Assembly (NCBI RefSeq): GCF_014696135.1
Contig: NZ_JACJPP010000003.1
Coordinates: forward strand, 62,001-126,000
Direction of reading: 5' to 3'
From: Nodosilinea sp. FACHB-141
GTDB taxonomy: Bacteria > Cyanobacteriota > Cyanobacteriia > Phormidesmidales > Phormidesmidaceae
Length of the DNA: 64,000 bases
Position 1 is the stretch's first letter. The number at the start of each line of letters is the position of its first letter. The position numbers and the translations under genes are program-made. The notes beneath the pieces were generated by a model. The model did not search any database. It had not been told where the DNA came from and saw only the letters and a program-made list of their open reading frames with translations. Positions 1 through 11,082 of the stretch are shown in pieces.

Positions 1-188
1 CTGGTGAAATTGTCTTCGGTGCAGGTTAACCCCGACAGGTAGAACAGCACCGGCACCGGGCCAGTCTGCGCCTGGGGTGGCACAAACACCGCAAATCGCA
101 TCTCGCAGTTGCAGACATCAGAGGGATGGCTGTAGTAGCTAACTGTGCCATCAAAGCAGGCATGTTGTTTATGGAGAGTAAGGGCCAT
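1..188 (-). CDS. fghA: S-formylglutathione hydrolase, N-terminal part (runs off the window)
   Basis: The first 62 codons are present, from an ATG at 188 read leftwards; the rest lies outside the window. The product begins MALTLHKQHACFDGTVSYYS and continues through CEMRFAVFVPPQ to VLFYLSGLTCTEDNF, the characteristic N-terminus of the esterase D / S-formylglutathione hydrolase family (alpha/beta hydrolase). The enzyme hydrolyses S-formylglutathione to formate and glutathione, the second step of glutathione-dependent formaldehyde oxidation. It lies 135 bp downstream of frmA on the same strand, which supplies its substrate, so the two probably form one unit. The Ser-His-Asp triad cannot be checked because only the N-terminus is visible. 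Confidence 0.9.
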   Translation of the reverse strand, partial: MALTLHKQHACFDGTVSYYSHPSDVCNCEMRFAVFVPPQAQTGPVPVLFYLSGLTCTEDNFT

Positions 189-323
189 AGGGGTAGATGG
201 TAGAGATGTTTGTGGGATAGCCTCTCGGCTGTCTATCTGGGACAGGCAGGCTCCCTATTCCACCCGAGAAAAGCAGGTGGTTTCAGGTTTGTGAGATAGC
301 CGTCTCGGTTGTCAAAAAAGAGC

Positions 324-1740
<1,417 letters not shown>

Positions 1741-2301
1741 ATGGCTCAACTTTTGCAGCGATCGCGCAGACCAATCTACAAGCAGGCTAATTCTGCTGGG
1801 TTCACGCTGATTGAAGGATTGATTGTGGTGGTGATTATGGGGCTGATGGCGGCGATCGCGGCCCCCTCATGGTTTAGTTTTGTGCAACAGCGCAAGATCA
1901 ACGCCACCCAAGACATGGTGTATCAGGGAATGCGGGCTACCCAGGCCGATGCGATGCAGCAGCGCCACGATCGCCGCTTCAGTATTCGCGATCGCAACGG
2001 GCGAATTGAGTGGGCCAGTCATCCTGAAACGACGTTATCGACCCAAGTAGTCGCTTGGTCTCCCTTGGTTGAGGGCGTTGTCTTTGCCGACATCGACAAC
2101 ACCATGCTCAGTTCGGGCGGCACTTACTATGTCAAGTTTGATATGTACGGTAACGTCAAGGCTGGCCTCAGCACTGTAACCTTCTCAACGGGTGGCAGCA
2201 AACTAACCCATCGCTGCGTGGTGGTTTCTACCATGATTGGGGCGATGCGCAAGGGCAAAGGACACACCCAAGCCAATAGCAACGATCGCTTCTGTTATTA
2301 A
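1741..2301 (+). CDS. type IV pilin-like / GspH-FimT-type pseudopilin
   Basis: A 186-aa protein with a class III (prepilin) signal: a basic leader ending SAG, then FTLIEGLIVVVIMGLMAAI, with the conserved Glu at position 5 of the mature protein and a single hydrophobic helix. The remainder looks like the soluble beta-domain of minor pilins (GspH/FimT type). It would be cleaved and methylated by PilD and assembled at the inner membrane with a type IV pilus or secretion machine. ATG 1741 was chosen; the frame is open from a TTG at 1726. No other pilus gene is nearby, so it is an orphan, as is common in cyanobacteria. Confidence 0.8.
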   Translation: MAQLLQRSRRPIYKQANSAGFTLIEGLIVVVIMGLMAAIAAPSWFSFVQQRKINATQDMVYQGMRATQADAMQQRHDRRFSIRDRNGRIEWASHPETTLSTQVVAWSPLVEGVVFADIDNTMLSSGGTYYVKFDMYGNVKAGLSTVTFSTGGSKLTHRCVVVSTMIGAMRKGKGHTQANSNDRFCY

Positions 2302-2371
2302 CCTCTCCCCCCACTTGGAGCAAAACCGAGTTTAATAGGTTAGCGCCATGACATGGTTTAGGAGTGAGTGA

Positions 2372-2563
2372 ATGTCAGAAAGAAATGAGGGGTGGTACGT
2401 AGTTCAGGCCGAAGACGGCACCTGCAACGTGCTATCCGCAGAAAGCATTAGCCGCGAGCGATTGCAGGAGCGTCGCCCTATGTGGGGACCCTACGCCACC
2501 CAGCAGGAAGCCATTACCCGCCGGGTGGGGTTGATTCGCAGCGGCAAATGCGAGCCCGCTTGA
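2372..2563 (+). CDS. small conserved-looking hypothetical protein (63 aa)
   Basis: A 63-aa protein starting MSERNEGWYVVQAEDGTCNV, with GGAGTGAGTGA just upstream as a plausible ribosome site. The C-terminal half, WGPYATQQEAITRRVGL, resembles the short 'transmit-setting' segments of small cyanobacterial proteins of unknown role. I do not recognise a family with confidence. It ends 16 bp before the stop of the convergent fcl gene. Codon use matches its neighbours, so it is probably a real gene. Confidence 0.6.
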   Translation: MSERNEGWYVVQAEDGTCNVLSAESISRERLQERRPMWGPYATQQEAITRRVGLIRSGKCEPA

Positions 2564-2578
2564 AGAGGCACCACGACC

Positions 2579-3532
2579 CTAGGCAGCAGTTCGGCCCCGG
2601 AGCGAGTCGTAGCTCTGCAAAAACCAGGCGTAGGTCTGCTCAATACCAGTTTTGAGATCGGTTTTAGCTTGCCAGCCCGCTGCGTTGAGGCGCGAGACGT
2701 CGAGCAGTTTGCGCGGGGTGCCGTCGGGCTTGGTGGTATCAAACACTAGGTCACCTTCATAGCCGACCACAGCTTTCATAGTGAGGGCCAATTCTTTGAT
2801 TGAAACCTCTTGCCCAGTGCCGACGTTGACGAAATCTACGTCGTTGTAGTTGTTCATCAAAAACACTAGGGCGTCGGCTAAATCATCAACATACAAAAAC
2901 TCGCGCAGCGGGGTGCCGGTGCCCCACACGGTGACGGTGGGTTCGCCATTGACTTTGGCCTCGTGGAACTTGCGCATCAGCGCGGGCAGCACGTGGGAAT
3001 TGGCCAGATCAAAGTTGTCGTTGAGCCCGTAGAGGTTGGTGGGCATGGCCGAGATAAAGTTCACCCCGTACTGGCGGCAGTAGTTTTCGCAGAGCTTGAG
3101 GCCGGCAATTTTGGCGATCGCATAGGGCTCATTGGTCGGCTCTAGAAAACCCGTCAGCAGATAGTCTTCCTTCATCGGCTGCGGGCACAGCTTGGGATAA
3201 ATGCAGGATGACCCTAAGAACAACAGTTTTTGCGCGCCGTGCTGGTAGGCGCTGTGGATGATGTTGGCCTCAATCATCAAATTGTCGTAGAGAAACTCGG
3301 CTCGATAGGTGTTGTTGGCATGGATGCCACCCACCTTAGCTGCCGCCAGAAAGACGTAATCGGGCTTTTCTTGGGCAAAGAACTCATCCACTGCTACCTG
3401 ACTGCGCAGGTCAAGCTCTTGGCTTGAGGGCAGTACCAAATTTTCATAACCCTGGGCTTTAAGGGTTCTCACCAGGGCACTGCCTACAAGGCCACGGGAA
3501 CCAGCTACATAGATTTTTGATTGAGTATCCAT
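2579..3532 (-). CDS. fcl: GDP-L-fucose synthase
   Basis: A 317-aa short-chain dehydrogenase/epimerase-reductase. It carries the NADP-binding [12 protein letters not shown] near the N-terminus, the active-site Ser in [21 protein letters not shown] and the catalytic pair YAIAK (Tyr/Lys). It converts GDP-4-keto-6-deoxy-D-mannose to GDP-L-fucose for surface polysaccharides. The length is typical for the family. The usual partner gmd is not adjacent in this window. It is divergent from the 5-oxoprolinase gene, with a gap of about 170 bp. Confidence 0.94.
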   Translation of the reverse strand: MDTQSKIYVAGSRGLVGSALVRTLKAQGYENLVLPSSQELDLRSQVAVDEFFAQEKPDYVFLAAAKVGGIHANNTYRAEFLYDNLMIEANIIHSAYQHGAQKLLFLGSSCIYPKLCPQPMKEDYLLTGFLEPTNEPYAIAKIAGLKLCENYCRQYGVNFISAMPTNLYGLNDNFDLANSHVLPALMRKFHEAKVNGEPTVTVWGTGTPLREFLYVDDLADALVFLMNNYNDVDFVNVGTGQEVSIKELALTMKAVVGYEGDLVFDTTKPDGTPRKLLDVSRLNAAGWQAKTDLKTGIEQTYAWFLQSYDSLRGRTAA

Positions 3533-3705
3533 AGGGTTGAGCTCAGATAAAAATTACGTAAGAACTAAATAATGTAGATGGCCTATCCCCATTGCCACGA
3601 GTCTGGCATCGGGAGTCTGTCAACGACAACTGCTCGCTCGCCGAGTTTAGCGGTAGTTCACAATGGGGGCTGAGACTCATCTCAAGTTTTTCGCTCCTTT
3701 GCACC

Positions 3706-6700
3706 ATGACCCTACCGCCCCTACCTAACCGCTGGCAATTTTGGATCGATCGCGGCGGCACCTTTACCGACATTGTGGCTCGTCGCCCCGATGGACAGAT
3801 TATCGTCCATAAGCTGCTATCCGAAAACCCCGATCGCTACGCCGACGCCCCCATTCAAGGCATGCGTGATCTGTTGGGGCTAGAGCCAGGGGAAATGATT
3901 CCGGCTGAGCTGATCGAGGCGGTAAAAATGGGGACAACCGTAGCCACCAATGCACTGCTGGAGCGGAAGGGCGATCGCACCCTCCTGATCACCACCCAAG
4001 GCTTTAAGGATGCTCTGCGCATCGGCTACCAAAACCGCCCCAACATCTTTGCTCGCCACATCGAGCTGCCCGAAATGCTCTACGAACGGGCGATCGAGGT
4101 CAACGAACGCCTCACCGCCCAGGGCGAAGTTTTAATTGCTTTAAATGCTGAAGAGGAAGCTCGACTCATTCAGGAACTTCAGCGAGCTTACGATGCTGGG
4201 ATTCGCGCTTGTGCCATTGTTCTCATGCACGGCTATCGCTACCCTGCCCACGAACTGCGCCTGGGTAGCCTCGCCCGCCAGGCTGGCTTTACCCAAGTCT
4301 CCCTCTCTCACCAGGTGAGCCCATTAATCAAGCTCGTCAGCCGAGGCGACACGACGGTAGTAGATGCGTATCTGTCGCCAATTCTCAAGCGCTATGTCGA
4401 TCGGGTGGCAGGGCAGTTGGCGGTGGGGGAGATGGAGGAGAACAAGCAGCCCTATGCCTCCTCACCTTCCTCGCCCCCTCGCCTCATGTTTATGCAGTCC
4501 AACGGTGGCCTGACGGATGCAGCGCTGTTTCAGGGCAAAGACAGCATTCTCTCTGGCCCTGCCGGGGGCGTAGTGGGGGCGGTGCAGACCAGCCGTCAAG
4601 CCGGGTACGACCGCATGATTGGCTTCGACATGGGCGGCACCTCAACGGATGTGTCGCACTATCGAGGCGAGTACGAGCGCACCTTTGAAACCGAGGTGGC
4701 GGGGGTGCGGCTGCGGGCACCAATGATGGCGATTCACACCGTGGCAGCGGGGGGCGGCTCGATCGTGAGTTTCGACGGCAACCGTTACCGAGTGGGGCCA
4801 GAGTCAGCGGGGGCGTATCCGGGGCCGGCCTGCTATCGCCACGGTGGACCGCTGGCGGTGACCGACTGCAACGTCATGGTAGGCAAACTCCAGCCCGAAT
4901 TTTTCCCTCATGTGTTTGGACCAGGGGGCGATCTGCCGCTCGATGCAGCGGTGGTACGCGAGCAGTTTGCGGCACTGGCAGAGGAAATCCACGCTGCCAC
5001 TGGGAATGCTCGCAGCCCTGAACAGGTCGCCGCTGGATTTCTCGCCATTGCCGTGGAGAAAATGGCCAACGCCATCAAAAAGATTTCTGTGCAGCGGGGC
5101 TACGACGTTTCTGAATATGTGCTGTGCAGTTTTGGCGGGGCCGGAGGACAGCACGCTTGCCTGATTGCCGACGCCCTGGGCATGACCGAGGTGTTTCTAC
5201 ATCCCTACGCGGGGGTGCTATCAGCCTACGGCATGGGGCTGGCGGATGTCAGATCGCTAAACGAGCAATCTGTAGAACTCCCCCTAGATGAGGCTACGCT
5301 GCCGCAGATTCAGCAGGTGGTGGAGTCTCTGGCTAAAAAGGGACTGGAGGAATTGCGCCAGCAGGGGTTTGAGACCCTCTCCCCTAGCCCCTATCCCCAA
5401 GGGCGAGGGGAACTGAAAAATTCAAAATTGCCCCAGGTTTTGCCTCGGCTATTGCTGAAGTATGAGGGGACGGATTCAGTGCTGGCAGTGGATTTTGCTG
5501 AGGTGGAGGCGATGCGATCGCAGTTCACCACCCTGCACCGCCAGCGCTATGGTTTCGCCCAGGAAAATAAAACTCTCATTGTTGATACCGCTGCGGTCGA
5601 AGCCATTGGCCAAACCCACAGCCCTGACGAACCCGACATTCAAAAAACTCGAACTACGCCGCTGTTGCCTAAAACCAGTGTGTCTGTCTACACCGCTGAC
5701 ACCTGGTATGACACTCCGGTTTATCACCGCGATGAGTTGTGTCCGGGGGATGCGATCGCTGGTCCGGCCCTCATTATCGAGGCGACGGGCACCAATGTTG
5801 TAGAGCCGGGTTGGAGGGCAACTCTGACAACAAAGGGGCATTTGATTTTGAAGAAGGAGGTCAGAGGACAGGCAATAGGAGTCAGGAATTCAACATTCAA
5901 AATTTCTCCTTCAGAGACGCTGCGCGAACAAAATTCAAACTTGCCTGATCCTGTTCTACTCGAAATCTTCAACAACCTCTTCCGCGCCGTGGCCGAAGAG
6001 ATGGGAATCACGCTGCAAAACACCAGCTACTCGGTCAACATTAAAGAGCGGTTGGATTTCTCCTGCGCGGTGTTTGACCAAAATGGTCAACTGGTGGCTA
6101 ACGCGCCCCACATTCCTGTGCATCTGGGGTCGATGGGCGAAAGCGTGCGGAGTTTAATCGAGGCTAAGGGCGCTGACCTCAAACCGGGCGATGTCTACCT
6201 GCAAAACAATCCCTACAACGGCGGCACCCATTTGCCGGATATAACCGTCATAACCCCAGTCTTCTTGGCTGAGCCCCACCCCTATCTCGATCAGTCGGGG
6301 AAAGAGGAGAATCCAAAACCCTCTCAAACTCTATCCACCCATCCACCCATCCATTCATCCACCCGTCCACAGTTCTACGTCGCGTCTCGCGGTCACCACG
6401 CCGACATAGGCGGCATCACCCCTGGCTCAATGCCTTCGAACAGCACCTCAATTGAGGAAGAGGGCGTATTGCTCGACAATGTGCAACTGGTTGATCGGGG
6501 GAGGTTTCTGGAAGCTGAACTATTGCAAATCCTGACGACGGCCCCCTATCCCGTGCGGAACTCAACGCAGAATATCGCTGACTTGCAAGCCCAGATTGCG
6601 GCGAATGAAAAGGGAGCGCAAGAGCTGCAAAAGCTGGTGGATCACTATGGTTTAGCGCTGGTGGAGAGCTACATGCAGCATGTGCAAGACAACGCCGAAG

Positions 6701-7563
6701 AATGCGTGCGGCGGGTGATCGATAGCCTCCAAGACGGGCAGTTCACCTACCCTATGGACGACGGCAGCCAGATTGCAGTGCAGGTCACAGTGAATCGCGA
6801 GGGACGCTGCGCCAAAATTGACTTTTCTGGCACCTCCCCCCAACGGCCCAGCAACTTCAACGCGCCAGCAGCGGTGTGCAAAGCAGCGGTGCTTTACGTG
6901 TTTAGAACCCTAGTGGATGACGACATTCCCCTCAACGCGGGCTGTCTCAAACCGCTGGAAATCATCATCCCAGAGGGGTCCATGTTAAACCCGCACTACC
7001 CAGCGGCGGTGGTGGCGGGTAATGTGGAGGTGTCTCAGGCGGTGACCGATGCGCTGTATGGGGCCTTGGGTGCGATCGCCGCCTCCCAGGGCACTATGAA
7101 CAACTTCACCTTTGGCAGCGATTGCCACCAATACTACGAAACCATTTGCGGCGGCTCCGGTGCTGGCCCCGGCTTCCCCGGCACCGATGCGGTGCATACC
7201 CACATGACCAACTCGCGGCTGACCGACCCCGAGGTGCTGGAATGGCGCTTTCCGGTGCTGTTGAGAGAATTCTGCATTCGCCAGGGCAGCGGCGGAGCGG
7301 GGGAATATGCTGGCGGCAACGGCATTGTGCGCACAGTAGAGTTTCGTGAACCGATGACGGTCGCCATTCTCTCCAACCATCGGCTAGTGCCGCCCTTTGG
7401 CCTGGCTGGTGGGCAACCGGGTCAGGTGGGAGAAAACCAGGTGCTTCGCGCCGATGGCCAAGTGGAGGCTTTGCCGGGGCAGGCCACCATAGCTTTAGAT
7501 GCGGGAGACTGCATTCGAATCGCCACACCGGGCGGCGGCGGCTACGGCGAACAACCCGAGTGA
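3706..7563 (+). CDS. 5-oxoprolinase (fused HyuA-HyuB type), with repeat-derived insertions
   Basis: A 1285-aa single-chain ATP-dependent 5-oxoprolinase: a HyuA-type half ([19 protein letters not shown] near the N-terminus; [11 protein letters not shown] around residue 307; [16 protein letters not shown] glycine-rich segment around 470) and a HyuB-type half from about residue 746 ([17 protein letters not shown] to the C-terminal GGGGYG). It hydrolyses 5-oxo-L-proline to glutamate using ATP. ATG 3706 was chosen because the family N-terminus begins there; the frame is open from 3592. Unusually, four linker segments look like intergenic repeats read in frame (about residues 242-262, 558-575, 717-746 and 853-889). 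The frame is intact, so the gene is probably functional. Confidence 0.92.
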   Translation: MTLPPLPNRWQFWIDRGGTFTDIVARRPDGQIIVHKLLSENPDRYADAPIQGMRDLLGLEPGEMIPAELIEAVKMGTTVATNALLERKGDRTLLITTQGFKDALRIGYQNRPNIFARHIELPEMLYERAIEVNERLTAQGEVLIALNAEEEARLIQELQRAYDAGIRACAIVLMHGYRYPAHELRLGSLARQAGFTQVSLSHQVSPLIKLVSRGDTTVVDAYLSPILKRYVDRVAGQLAVGEMEENKQPYASSPSSPPRLMFMQSNGGLTDAALFQGKDSILSGPAGGVVGAVQTSRQAGYDRMIGFDMGGTSTDVSHYRGEYERTFETEVAGVRLRAPMMAIHTVAAGGGSIVSFDGNRYRVGPESAGAYPGPACYRHGGPLAVTDCNVMVGKLQPEFFPHVFGPGGDLPLDAAVVREQFAALAEEIHAATGNARSPEQVAAGFLAIAVEKMANAIKKISVQRGYDVSEYVLCSFGGAGGQHACLIADALGMTEVFLHPYAGVLSAYGMGLADVRSLNEQSVELPLDEATLPQIQQVVESLAKKGLEELRQQGFETLSPSPYPQGRGELKNSKLPQVLPRLLLKYEGTDSVLAVDFAEVEAMRSQFTTLHRQRYGFAQENKTLIVDTAAVEAIGQTHSPDEPDIQKTRTTPLLPKTSVSVYTADTWYDTPVYHRDELCPGDAIAGPALIIEATGTNVVEPGWRATLTTKGHLILKKEVRGQAIGVRNSTFKISPSETLREQNSNLPDPVLLEIFNNLFRAVAEEMGITLQNTSYSVNIKERLDFSCAVFDQNGQLVANAPHIPVHLGSMGESVRSLIEAKGADLKPGDVYLQNNPYNGGTHLPDITVITPVFLAEPHPYLDQSGKEENPKPSQTLSTHPPIHSSTRPQFYVASRGHHADIGGITPGSMPSNSTSIEEEGVLLDNVQLVDRGRFLEAELLQILTTAPYPVRNSTQNIADLQAQIAANEKGAQELQKLVDHYGLALVESYMQHVQDNAEECVRRVIDSLQDGQFTYPMDDGSQIAVQVTVNREGRCAKIDFSGTSPQRPSNFNAPAAVCKAAVLYVFRTLVDDDIPLNAGCLKPLEIIIPEGSMLNPHYPAAVVAGNVEVSQAVTDALYGALGAIAASQGTMNNFTFGSDCHQYYETICGGSGAGPGFPGTDAVHTHMTNSRLTDPEVLEWRFPVLLREFCIRQGSGGAGEYAGGNGIVRTVEFREPMTVAILSNHRLVPPFGLAGGQPGQVGENQVLRADGQVEALPGQATIALDAGDCIRIATPGGGGYGEQPE
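5381..5445 (+). repeat. repeat-like insertion inside the 5-oxoprolinase gene
   Basis: C-rich then G-rich segment (CCTCTCCCCTAGCCCC followed by AAGGGCGAGGGG) that then passes into an A/T-rich AATTCAAAATTG. It resembles the intergenic 'TCTCCC...GGGAGA' repeat at 21569-21651. It is read in frame as a Ser/Pro/Gly-rich linker. Confidence 0.55.
5856..5943 (+). repeat. repeat-like insertion at the HyuA/HyuB junction
   Basis: Contains AATTCAACATTCAAAATT, then TTCAGAGACGCTGCGCGAAC, a sequence type I associate with dispersed repeats in filamentous cyanobacteria, then AAATTCAAACTTG. It is translated in frame as a Ser/Thr/Asn-rich linker between the two enzyme halves. Confidence 0.5.
6332..6370 (+). repeat. 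STRR (ATCCACCC) tract inside the 5-oxoprolinase gene
   Basis: Tandem copies of the unit ATCCACCC/ATCCATTC, the same low-complexity unit seen between genes at 9548, 22941, 54956, 59830 and 60232. It is read in frame as Thr/His/Pro/Ser residues in a loop of the HyuB half. Confidence 0.75.
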
Positions 7564-7580
7564 GGTGCAAGAAAAACTGG

Positions 7581-8195
7581 CTATCCTGCACCCGCTCTAA
7601 ATATGTCCTGCGCTGTCAGCCTCAACGCTGCAAAGGTCGGTGAAACCAGTAGATCGTTTCCAGTAAATCGTTCTAGCTGATAGCCATCGGTCCCTAGGGT
7701 ACAGAGTGTGATTGTGGGCTGCTTTGGTTGGCCAATTACCCGTGCGGCCCCCAAGGCGCGGAAGTCCACAATCCAGTATTCTGCGATGCCCATGGCCTCG
7801 TAGTCGGCCAGCTTGAGACCGTAGTCGTCTCGCCAGTTGGTGCTAACCACCTCTACCACTAGCTTGACCGTGGCGCCGTTGCAAACCGTAGACGATTTTT
7901 CCCACAGGGGCTCGTGCTGGAGTTGGGTGCGATCGAGCACGGCCACATCAGGAATGTAGCCTGCATTGGGCCGCAGGGGTTTCACCACACAAGTGCGAGG
8001 AATCATTAACGGCAACCCCAACTGGTCAATTAAAACACCAAGCTTGAGGGCAATAAACCCACCAATGTCTTCATGGGCACCCGTGGGACGCACCTCAACC
8101 ACCTCGCCTTCAATCAGCTCGTAGCGCCCGCCATCGCAGGGGTATTGATCGATAAAGTCTTCAAAACTGAGGGGTTGCGCTGTGGCCTGCACCAT
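7581..8195 (-). CDS. Uma2 family (DUF820) putative endonuclease
   Basis: A 204-aa protein of the Uma2/DUF820 PD-(D/E)XK nuclease-fold family, highly expanded in cyanobacteria. Typical elements: RYELIEGEVVEV near residue 25, GYIPDVAVLDR (the Asp of the active site), LVVEVVSTNWRDDYGLKLADY (Glu-x-Val core and Lys) and AEYWIVDF. It starts at the ATG at 8195. It is convergent with the 5-oxoprolinase, ending 18 bp from its stop. The biological role of the family is unsettled. Confidence 0.88.
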   Translation of the reverse strand: MVQATAQPLSFEDFIDQYPCDGGRYELIEGEVVEVRPTGAHEDIGGFIALKLGVLIDQLGLPLMIPRTCVVKPLRPNAGYIPDVAVLDRTQLQHEPLWEKSSTVCNGATVKLVVEVVSTNWRDDYGLKLADYEAMGIAEYWIVDFRALGAARVIGQPKQPTITLCTLGTDGYQLERFTGNDLLVSPTFAALRLTAQDIFRAGAG

Positions 8196-8327
8196 CTAGA
8201 CACCCGCCGTGATTTAGAACAGATGTGATTACAGTTTACTGTACTCGCCAGCTGACCCTAGCTGCGCTAATTCTTCAGCAGCGCGGAGTTTGAGACTCTA
8301 AGGCCTAGGAGATGTAGTCTGCACAAC

Positions 8328-8378
8328 TTGACACATCAACTTTTCTTGAAATAATAAAGCATCAATATTTTTTGAAAT
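8328..8378 (+). promoter_or_regulatory. promoter with two ArsR/SmtB-type operator boxes
   Basis: A perfect -35 TTGACA (8328-8333) and a 5/6 -10 AATAAT (8350-8355) are spaced 16 bp apart. The spacer is filled by ATCAA-N6-TTGAAAT (8335-8352), and a second copy, ATCAA-N6-TTGAAAT, lies 26 bp further on (8361-8378). The ATCAA-N6-TTGA pattern is the kind of imperfect inverted repeat bound by ArsR/SmtB repressors. The placement predicts repression of the downstream arsenate-export genes, relieved by arsenite. No arsR gene is in the window. Confidence 0.75.
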
Positions 8379-8450
8379 GAGGCTGTGAGCAAAGCGCTAC
8401 AGCTAGTTTCTTGCTTCTATTCGCCATCGTTTGATACAGAGGGTTTAGGA

Positions 8451-9458
8451 ATGGTTAGGGTTGCTGTAAACGGATTTGGCCGTATTGGGCGGCTGGTGTT
8501 GCGAGCGGGCTGGGCCATGCCTGAGCTGGAATTCGTTCACATCAACGAAATCAAAGGTGGCCCTGAGTCTGCGGCGCATCTACTCAAATTTGATTCGGTC
8601 CACGGTCGTTGGGCGGCAGAAGTCGAAGCCGTTAGCTCTGAAAAAATTGCGATCGACGGCATTCCCCTTAGCTTCAGCAGCGGCGCTTCTCCCAATGAGG
8701 TGCCCTGGGCCGACTATGGCGTAGACCTGTTGCTGGAGTGCTCCGGCAAGTTTCGCACTGTAGAATCCCTGGCCCCTTACTACGACCACGGCGTTAAGAA
8801 GGTTATCGTTGCTGCCCCGGTCAAAGCCGGCGCGCTCAACGTGGTCTACGGCATCAACGATAACCTCTACAACCCAGCAGAACACCACCTACTGACGGCT
8901 GCCTCCTGCACTACCAACTGCCTGGCCCCGGTGGTTAAAGTCATCCACGAAGGGCTGGGCATTCGCCACGGGGTGATCACCACCATCCACAACCACACCA
9001 ACACGCAGACCATTGTGGATGCCCCCCATCAAGACCTGCGCCGCGCCCGCGCCACCGGCATGTCGCTAATTCCAACAACGACGGGATCGGCGACGGCAAT
9101 CGCACTGATCTACCCCGAACTAGCGGGCAAGCTCAATGGTTTAGCGGTGCGAGTACCCCTGCTCAATGCCTCCCTTACCGACTGCGTGTTTGAAGTCGAT
9201 CGCCCCACCACCGTCGAAGAAGCCAACTCCCTTCTCAAAGCCGCTGCCGATGGCCCTCTCAAAGGAATCTTAGGCTACGAAACCCGACCCTTAGTCTCGG
9301 TGGATTACAAAGACGATCCCCGCTCCTCGATCGTCGATGCCCCCTCCACCATGGTCGTAGACGACACCCAGGTCAAAATTCTCGCCTGGTATGACAACGA
9401 GTGGGGCTACTCCTGCCGCATGGCGGAACTCGCTCGCAAGGTAGCGCAGAGTCTATAA
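8451..9458 (+). CDS. ArsJ-associated glyceraldehyde-3-phosphate dehydrogenase
   Basis: A 335-aa type [21 protein letters not shown] (NAD-binding), active-site Cys in [22 protein letters not shown] near the C-terminus. It lies directly upstream of arsJ, which marks it as the dedicated arsenate-pathway paralogue: it uses arsenate in place of phosphate to form 1-arseno-3-phosphoglycerate, which ArsJ exports. ATG 8451 gives the standard [13 protein letters not shown] start with GAGGG about 7 nt upstream; a GTG at 8385 would add 22 unrelated residues. Transcription probably starts near 8362 from the ArsR-box promoter. Confidence 0.92.
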   Translation: MVRVAVNGFGRIGRLVLRAGWAMPELEFVHINEIKGGPESAAHLLKFDSVHGRWAAEVEAVSSEKIAIDGIPLSFSSGASPNEVPWADYGVDLLLECSGKFRTVESLAPYYDHGVKKVIVAAPVKAGALNVVYGINDNLYNPAEHHLLTAASCTTNCLAPVVKVIHEGLGIRHGVITTIHNHTNTQTIVDAPHQDLRRARATGMSLIPTTTGSATAIALIYPELAGKLNGLAVRVPLLNASLTDCVFEVDRPTTVEEANSLLKAAADGPLKGILGYETRPLVSVDYKDDPRSSIVDAPSTMVVDDTQVKILAWYDNEWGYSCRMAELARKVAQSL

Positions 9459-9519
9459 ATCTATTCCTCAAAAGAGAAGGCCCAGCGAACATTTTCTTCT
9501 TTCTTGACCTGAACTCTGT

Positions 9520-9543
9520 GGTGCATTGCTGCGCGAATGCACC
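9520..9543 (+). repeat. REP-like hairpin, copy 1
   Basis: GGTGCATT, an 8-nt loop GCTGCGCG, then AATGCACC: a perfect 8-bp hairpin followed by CTAC (that is, GTAG at its head on the other strand). An identical copy is at 19050-19073. It lies between the GAPDH and arsJ genes. Confidence 0.85.
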
Positions 9544-9547
9544 CTAC

Positions 9548-9590
9548 GGCCCCCCATCCACCCATCCACTCGCCCACCCATCCACTCCCC
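9548..9590 (+). repeat. STRR tract (CCCATCCA units)
   Basis: Tandem CCCATCCA/CCCATCCACT units directly abutting the arsJ start codon. They leave no normal Shine-Dalgarno sequence for arsJ. Confidence 0.75.
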
Positions 9591-10841
9591 ATGTCCTCCA
9601 CCTTTAAACCCGAGAGCCTGCGCAACTACGCGATCATCACCGCCGCCTACTGGGGCTTTACCATCACCGACGGTGCCCTGCGGATGCTGGTGCTGCTGCA
9701 CTTCCACGTGCTGGGGTACAGTCCCTTTGCGATCGCCATGCTGTTTCTCTTCTACGAAGTGTTTGGCGTGGTGACGAATTTCTTCGGTGGCTGGATTGGT
9801 TCCCAAGTGGGCATTCGGCAAACCCTTTACGGCGGCATTGCCCTGCAAATTTTTGCTCTGGTGATGCTGAGCTACTTGAATCCCGACTGGGGGGTACCGG
9901 TGCAGGTGGCTTATGTAATGGCGGCTCAGGCCTTCTCGGGCATCGCCAAAGACCTTACCAAGATGAGTTCTAAGAGCGCTATTCGTTTGGTGGTGCCCAA
10001 GGAGGCTGCGTCGCGCCTGTTTAAGTGGGTGGCGGTGCTCACCGGGTCGAAAAACGCGCTAAAAGGGGTGGGATTTTTCGTCGGGGCCGCCTTGCTAGAG
10101 GGGGTGGGCTTTCGCCCAGCGCTGCTGAGCCAGGCGGCGGTGTTGGGGGTGATTTTGCTGTCGGGCTCGCTGCTGCCTGTGGGTATGGGCAAAATCGGCA
10201 AAAAGGTGCCCTTCAAGCAGCTGTTTTCTAAGAGCAAAGCGATCAACGTGCTGTCGGCGGCGCGGTTCTTTTTGTTTGGCTCGCGGGATGTGTGGTTTGT
10301 AGTGGCGCTGCCGGTGTTCTTATATGAGGCGCTAGGCTGGCGGTTTATGCAGGTGGGCAGCTACATGGCTCTTTGGGTAATTGGCTACGGCATGGTGCAG
10401 TTTTTGGCCCCGCAGCTGTTGCGCAAAGACAGCACCGGCAAGGTGGTGCCCAAGGCCAAGACCATTCTGTTTTGGACATCCATTTTAACGCCCATTCCAG
10501 CCCTGATTGCGCTGACGCTGATGGCTGGAGTGCGGGGCAACATTGCCGTGACCGGCGGACTTGTGGTTTTTGGCGTTGTGTTTGCCTTTAACTCGGCGGT
10601 GCACTCGTACTTGGTGCTGGCCTACACCGAAGATCGCGATGTTAGCCTCAATGTGGGCTTCTATTACATGGCAAACTCGGGCGGGCGGTTACTGGGGACA
10701 ATTACCTCGGGGCTGTTTTACCAGTGGTTTGGTCTGGTGGGGTGCTTGTGGGTGTCGAGCTTGTTTGTGCTGACGGCGGCGCTGATTACAGCGCAGCTGC
10801 CCGAGCCAGACCCTGCTGATTCGACCATGGTGGTGGGCTAA
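9591..10841 (+). CDS. arsJ: organoarsenical efflux MFS transporter ArsJ
   Basis: A 416-aa major facilitator protein with about 12 hydrophobic segments. The N-terminus (LRNYAIITAAYWGFTITDGA, then LHFHVLGYSPFAIAMLFLFYE) is typical of ArsJ. It exports 1-arseno-3-phosphoglycerate made by the adjacent GAPDH, so arsenate is lost without reduction. ATG 9591 was chosen; the frame extends back to 9537 but only through REP and STRR repeat DNA. The 132-bp gap from the GAPDH gene is made of a REP hairpin and an STRR tract inserted within the operon. Confidence 0.93.
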   Translation: MSSTFKPESLRNYAIITAAYWGFTITDGALRMLVLLHFHVLGYSPFAIAMLFLFYEVFGVVTNFFGGWIGSQVGIRQTLYGGIALQIFALVMLSYLNPDWGVPVQVAYVMAAQAFSGIAKDLTKMSSKSAIRLVVPKEAASRLFKWVAVLTGSKNALKGVGFFVGAALLEGVGFRPALLSQAAVLGVILLSGSLLPVGMGKIGKKVPFKQLFSKSKAINVLSAARFFLFGSRDVWFVVALPVFLYEALGWRFMQVGSYMALWVIGYGMVQFLAPQLLRKDSTGKVVPKAKTILFWTSILTPIPALIALTLMAGVRGNIAVTGGLVVFGVVFAFNSAVHSYLVLAYTEDRDVSLNVGFYYMANSGGRLLGTITSGLFYQWFGLVGCLWVSSLFVLTAALITAQLPEPDPADSTMVVG

Positions 10842-10913
10842 TGAGCAAATGTTGGCGTTGGATGACCATTCAAAGATTTGTAATGGGAGGTGGAATCCGG
10901 AACATTGCTCTCT

Positions 10914-10939
10914 AAACTGTAGTTATAGCTACAGTTTTT
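10914..10939 (+). terminator. probable rho-independent terminator after arsJ
   Basis: Perfect 9-bp hairpin AAACTGTAG / TTATAG loop / CTACAGTTT with a T5 run at its end, about 70 bp after the arsJ stop. The stem is A/T-rich, so an operator for the following small gene is an alternative. Confidence 0.55.
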
Positions 10940-10950
10940 GAAGGAAAGTT

Positions 10951-11082
10951 ATGGATAAGCAATCGTCTATCCAGCGTCGCCAGGTGATTGGAGAGCTGCG
11001 CCACCAACTGCGATTCGCCAGTGTGGAAGAGCGCGATCGCATTCGCCAAGAGCTGAACTTTTGGGAGCAGCGGGGCCGCTAA
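10951..11082 (+). CDS. small basic hypothetical protein (43 aa)
   Basis: A 43-aa protein beginning MDKQSSIQRRQVIGELRHQL and ending FWEQRGR, with AAGGAAAG upstream. It is predicted to be a charged alpha-helical hairpin. Its TAA stop overlaps the stop of the convergent cdsA gene by a few bases. HIP1 occurs inside it (encoding RDR). I do not recognise the family; the good ribosome site and compact fit suggest a real gene. Confidence 0.55.
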   Translation: MDKQSSIQRRQVIGELRHQLRFASVEERDRIRQELNFWEQRGR

